Source: a bacterium | GTDB lineage: Bacteria; Desulfobacterota; Anaeroferrophillalia; Anaeroferrophillales; Anaeroferrophillaceae | Assembly (NCBI GenBank): GCA_029940125.1 | Contig: JAOZRP010000089.1 | Span: forward strand, 1 to 7,960 | Reading direction: 5' to 3' | DNA: 7,960 nt | Part shown: in pieces, positions 5,549 to 7,960 of the stretch | Position numbering within the stretch: position 1 is the first letter of the stretch | Layout of the letters: each line of letters opens with the position of its first letter | Notes under the pieces: generated by a model | What the model saw: only the letters and a program-made list of their open reading frames with translations | Told to the model about the DNA's origin: nothing | Databases searched by the model: none | Translations under genes and position numbers: made by a program

Positions 5549-6157
5549 TTAGTAGTCAATTTTACCCTTGCCTTCCCGCAGTACTTCCGGCGGCGACTGG
5601 ATAAGATCAATAATTGTTGACGATTCAGAATCAATGTCGCCGGCATCGAAGACATAATCAACCAGGTGATGGTAATAGCGCTCCAGACCCGGCACCGTAC
5701 CAATGACCCGTCCCTGTTCGTCACGAGCGCTTACCCCCAGCAGCGCGGTTCCCAGGCAGGTAATCAGCGCCTGGCAGGCCGGTCGGTCCGGAACCCGGAT
5801 GCCGACGGTTCGGCGGCGGGTCATGACCATTTTCGGAACCTGACGGGAGGCCGGAAGAATAAAGGTATAAGGACCGGGGATAAGGCTTTTCATCAGCCGA
5901 TAGGCCTGGTTGCCAACCACGGCGTAGCGGCTGATGTCCGTCAAATCGGCACAAAACAGGGTGAACTGTTTTTGTTTTTTACCGGTTTTCAGGGAATAAA
6001 GACGCTGAATGCCCCGCTTGCTGTCAATGGAACAGACGGCGGCGTAGTTGGTGTCAGTGGGAACCACGGCCAGGGAACCGTCATTGAGTTTTTCAGCCGC
6101 TTGCTGAAGCAGCCGTTCCCGGGGTAAATCATTATAAAGTTTAACTATCATTGCCAT
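5549..6157 (-). CDS. YciO/TsaC/Sua5-family (YrdC-fold) protein
   Basis: This 202-residue single-domain protein has the YrdC fold, which binds ATP and RNA. TsaC/Sua5 members make threonylcarbamoyl-AMP for the tRNA t6A37 modification. Visible motifs are VVPTDTNYA (31-39), PGPYTFIL (94-101), VGIRVPD (118-124), STIIDL (180-185) and VLREGKGKI (192-200). The FTLFCADLTDISRYA stretch (65-79) and PGPYTFIL resemble E. coli YciO (FTLMCRDLSELSTYS, PGNYTFIL) more than TsaC. The KxR element of active TsaC enzymes is not evident in LKTGKKQKQ (56-64). A YciO-type role is therefore more likely than housekeeping t6A synthesis. The first ATG (6157) is chosen; AAGGA lies 11 bases upstream, and a second ATG at 6151 is possible. 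It follows the MCE lipoprotein gene by 39 bases. Confidence 0.85.
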   Translation of the reverse strand: MAMIVKLYNDLPRERLLQQAAEKLNDGSLAVVPTDTNYAAVCSIDSKRGIQRLYSLKTGKKQKQFTLFCADLTDISRYAVVGNQAYRLMKSLIPGPYTFILPASRQVPKMVMTRRRTVGIRVPDRPACQALITCLGTALLGVSARDEQGRVIGTVPGLERYYHHLVDYVFDAGDIDSESSTIIDLIQSPPEVLREGKGKIDY

Positions 6158-6181
6158 TTTTGCTTTAATCCTTGGGATGCT

Positions 6182-6195
6182 GTCTGCAAGCAGAC
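6182..6195. repeat. Short perfect inverted repeat between the MCE and YciO-like genes
   Basis: GTCTGC and GCAGAC are separated by only two bases, just after the MCE lipoprotein stop codon (complement of 6197-6199). As a hairpin it would be a 5-bp stem with a four-base loop. There is no T-tract on the - strand, so it is not a terminator. It might be an mRNA processing or stability element, or chance. Confidence 0.25.
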
Positions 6196-6196
6196 C

Positions 6197-6901
6197 CTAC
6201 AGGCTTTGACGCTCCGGAGGGGGATCCTGCTTCTTTCCAGGGGCCGACTCCGGCTGTTCATTCTGAAATTTCTGCTTGAATTCTTCCAACTGCTGCTGCA
6301 GCTCCGGCAGGATTTCCTGCTGAATCTTCTCTTTATACCGTTCCCCCTCCCTGAGCAGCTCCTCCAGGGACTCCTGCAGGTTTTTCTTCAATTCCTGGTA
6401 CTGCTCTGATTCCGGCAATTCCTTCAGCTCCTGAATGAATTCATCAAAAGATCGGCTCAGCTCTTCAGAGGCTTCCTTGATTGTCTCCCGGTTTTTCTGC
6501 AGGTAGTAGGACAGGCTGGTAAAACCGGTTACGGTTTCTCCTTCGTGAATGGGTACGGTTGAAGGCTCTTCGCCCTTTTTAATCATGATGGCTTTCCGGC
6601 CGGGCGATTCAGGATCATCGTCCAGAATGTAAAGATGATTCCTCATTGCCGCCGCCCGCTGGGCGTCCTGAATACATACCTGAATGATGAATGAACCATC
6701 CTTGGAAACCGTAATGGATTCAACCTTGCCAACCGGATAATCCTTGAAGTACACCCGGTCGCCCTGCTTCAACCCGTCCAGGGAATCAATCTTGACGTTA
6801 AAGCGCAAATCGTCGGCAATGGGAAGACAGGATCCAACTATGGCCAGACAACAGAACAGCAATACCAGCATGAAACAGCGACGGAACAATGATTTCATCA
6901 T
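6197..6901 (-). CDS. MCE/MlaD-domain lipoprotein with coiled-coil tail
   Basis: The 234-residue product starts with a signal peptide ending in a lipobox, IVGSC, with C25 as the likely lipidated cysteine. L26 at +2 does not signal inner-membrane retention under the E. coli Lol rule, so the outer membrane is plausible. Residues about 32-127 form a single MCE/MlaD-like domain (FNVKIDSLDGLKQGDRVYFKDYPVGKVESI). MCE proteins form hexameric rings for lipid transport between membranes. The rest (about 135-215) is Glu/Lys/Gln-rich with strong coiled-coil character, and the tail is proline- and charge-rich. Usual MlaD proteins have a transmembrane anchor; here it seems to be a lipid. No MlaE permease, MlaF ATPase or MlaC gene is in the window. 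Its ATG overlaps the tatC TGA (ATGA), so it is translationally coupled to tatC. Domain assignment is fairly sure; lipid transport is inferred. Confidence 0.8.
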   Translation of the reverse strand: MMKSLFRRCFMLVLLFCCLAIVGSCLPIADDLRFNVKIDSLDGLKQGDRVYFKDYPVGKVESITVSKDGSFIIQVCIQDAQRAAAMRNHLYILDDDPESPGRKAIMIKKGEEPSTVPIHEGETVTGFTSLSYYLQKNRETIKEASEELSRSFDEFIQELKELPESEQYQELKKNLQESLEELLREGERYKEKIQQEILPELQQQLEEFKQKFQNEQPESAPGKKQDPPPERQSL

Positions 6902-7701
6902 GACGTTTTCTCCTTGTCATTCTCCTGCTCAGGCGACTCGTCTTCCTGATCATCCTCCACTATTTTTTTACCGAATATGCGGGCCACGACAATGCTGATT
7001 TCATACAGAATCAGTAGAGGGCCCGCCATCATGAGCTGGCTCATGACATCCGGCGGCGTTAAGATCGCTGAAATCACGAAAACAGCCAAAAAAGCGTACT
7101 TACGCTGCCGGATCAGCATTTTGTGGTTAATCAACCCGATCCGGGATAAAAACATGGTAAAAACAGGCAGTTCAAAAACGACGCCAAAAGCAAAGAGCAT
7201 CCGGGTGGCAAAAGAAAAATATTCCTTTACCGAAGGCATGGGGCGAATAAAATCCGTGGCAAAGCCAACGAAAAAGGCAAAGCCGAAGGGAAAAACGACA
7301 TAATAGCCGAATAGCGCCCCACCGACGAAAAAAAGGGTGGAGAGAAAAACGAAAGGGAAAATATATTTCTTCTCGCGGGAGTAGAGCCCCGGGGCTACAA
7401 ATCGCCAGGTTTCATAGAGAATAACCGGGGCGGAAGCGAAAACCGCCGCTACCAGGGCAACTTTCAGATAGGTAAAAAAAGCTTCCGGCAGACCAGTGAA
7501 AATCAGCCCCTGTTCCGGCGGCATCACCTCCAGCAGGGGCGCCATCAGGAGTCGAAAAAGATCTTTTGAAAAATAATAGGTTACGCAAAAAGCCACCCCG
7601 ACCGCTACGGCGCAGACAATAAGCCGTTTGCGAAGTTCCTCCAGATGTTCGGTCAGGGTCATTTCCTGATCATTCAGGGTCTTTTTCGGTTTTCTGGACA
7701 T
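6898..7701 (-). CDS. tatC: Twin-arginine translocase subunit TatC
   Basis: TatC is the inner-membrane receptor of the Tat pathway. With TatB it binds twin-arginine signal peptides and then recruits TatA to export folded, often cofactor-bearing proteins. The 267 residues compare with 258 in E. coli, and six membrane segments can be traced. Family motifs are HLEELRKRL (19-27) in the cytoplasmic N-terminus, FVAPGLYSREKK (101-112) with the conserved glutamate E110, FELPV (176-180) and the TPPD loop (215-218). The C-terminus (about 248-267) is an unusually acidic cytoplasmic tail. The ATG at 7701 is preceded by a modest GAAGAG and gives a 32-base overlap with the upstream Tat gene. An ATG at 7662 (residue 14) would remove the overlap but has its AGGA too close. 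The stop overlaps the next gene by four bases. Confidence 0.96.
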   Translation of the reverse strand: MSRKPKKTLNDQEMTLTEHLEELRKRLIVCAVAVGVAFCVTYYFSKDLFRLLMAPLLEVMPPEQGLIFTGLPEAFFTYLKVALVAAVFASAPVILYETWRFVAPGLYSREKKYIFPFVFLSTLFFVGGALFGYYVVFPFGFAFFVGFATDFIRPMPSVKEYFSFATRMLFAFGVVFELPVFTMFLSRIGLINHKMLIRQRKYAFLAVFVISAILTPPDVMSQLMMAGPLLILYEISIVVARIFGKKIVEDDQEDESPEQENDKEKTS

Positions 7702-7960
7702 CCGGATTCTCTTCGGTCTTTACGCTTTCGTCTACATCTGGAGTCGGAGGCAGCTTAACCACCTGCCGTTGCTGGGCCGTTTGCTCGGCATTAACCTCGC
7801 TCGCCGGTTCCTGCGGATATATGGTATCTTTCAGATCATCGGTTGCCTTTCTGAATTCAGCCAGCCCCTTGCCCAATGATCTAGCCAGGTCCGGGAGCTT
7901 CTTGGGCCCAATAACCAGCAGGGCAACCACCAGGATCATCAACAACTCGGGAAAACCTAT
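7670..7960 (-). CDS. tatB: Sec-independent translocase TatA/TatB-family subunit (5' end cut by window)
   Basis: Ninety-six codons are visible, entering in frame at the window edge. The open sequence IGFPELLMILVVALLVIGPKKLPDLARSLGKGL is the TatA/TatB pattern: a short membrane helix starting with a conserved Glu, a GPKKLP hinge and an amphipathic helix. A variable polar tail rich in Pro, Glu and Lys follows. Only a few N-terminal residues including the start (probably M-F-G or similar) should be missing; the in-frame TTG at 7945 would cut into the membrane helix and is not the true start. IGFPEL and GPxxLP lean towards TatB, while the KKLPDLARSLG helix is also common in TatA-type proteins of Desulfobacterota, where one protein may serve both roles. 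The TatB label is therefore tentative. It overlaps tatC by 32 bases, as the first gene seen in this operon. Confidence 0.88.
   Translation of the reverse strand: MGFPELLMILVVALLVIGPKKLPDLARSLGKGLAEFRKATDDLKDTIYPQEPASEVNAEQTAQQRQVVKLPPTPDVDESVKTEENPDVQKTEKDPE

Noticed and set aside
1..7960. Mobile elements, CRISPR arrays, tRNA genes, toxin-antitoxin or defence modules
   Set aside because: Scanning by eye on both strands, I found no spaced repeats, transposase or integrase motifs, or tRNA-like folds. All long frames fit housekeeping or envelope families.

Overview
The window is about 8 kb of ordinary, gene-dense bacterial chromosome, with GC in the mid-50s percent as judged by eye. The two gene blocks converge. 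The gene families are Gram-negative: Tat translocase, an MCE-domain lipoprotein, a membrane-anchored SPFH protein and a eukaryote-like class IV branched-chain aminotransferase. A cysteine-rich, very acidic protein starts with a CPKC...CKKC zinc ribbon of a kind I associate with Desulfobacterota (former Deltaproteobacteria). I infer a Desulfobacterota-like organism; the sequence does not prove it. I see no phage, IS, CRISPR, tRNA or rRNA features.

Left block, + strand (1-4256). A sigma70-type promoter (82-110) with an extended -10 sits behind a strong GC-rich inverted repeat (27-61). It is followed by a cluster of three ATGAACG motifs near the predicted transcription start. It drives ilvE (223-1299), rimO (1299-2648, start overlapping the ilvE stop by one base) and rsmE (2659-3423). 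After a 132-base gap comes the acidic zinc-ribbon protein (3556-4185). A hairpin plus T-tract (4221-4256) ends the block. RimO modifies ribosomal protein S12 and RsmE methylates 16S rRNA, so two ribosome-maturation enzymes are co-transcribed with a branched-chain amino acid enzyme.

Right block, - strand (7960 down to 4246). The order of transcription is a TatA/TatB-family subunit (cut by the window edge), tatC, a single-MCE-domain lipoprotein with a coiled-coil tail, a YciO/TsaC-family protein, possibly a 66-residue small protein, and an SPFH/Band 7 membrane protein. Junctions are tight: 32-base, 4-base, 39-base, 6-base and 4-base overlaps or gaps. This suggests one envelope-oriented operon, with a possible internal promoter before the SPFH gene. 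The stop codon of the SPFH gene lies inside the terminator hairpin of the opposing operon.

No obviously new multi-gene system is visible. The points most worth a second look are the MCE-domain lipoprotein inside a tat operon, the triple-motif operator candidate in front of ilvE, the acidic zinc-ribbon protein, the YciO-like protein lacking the usual KxR motif, and the small ORF before the SPFH gene.
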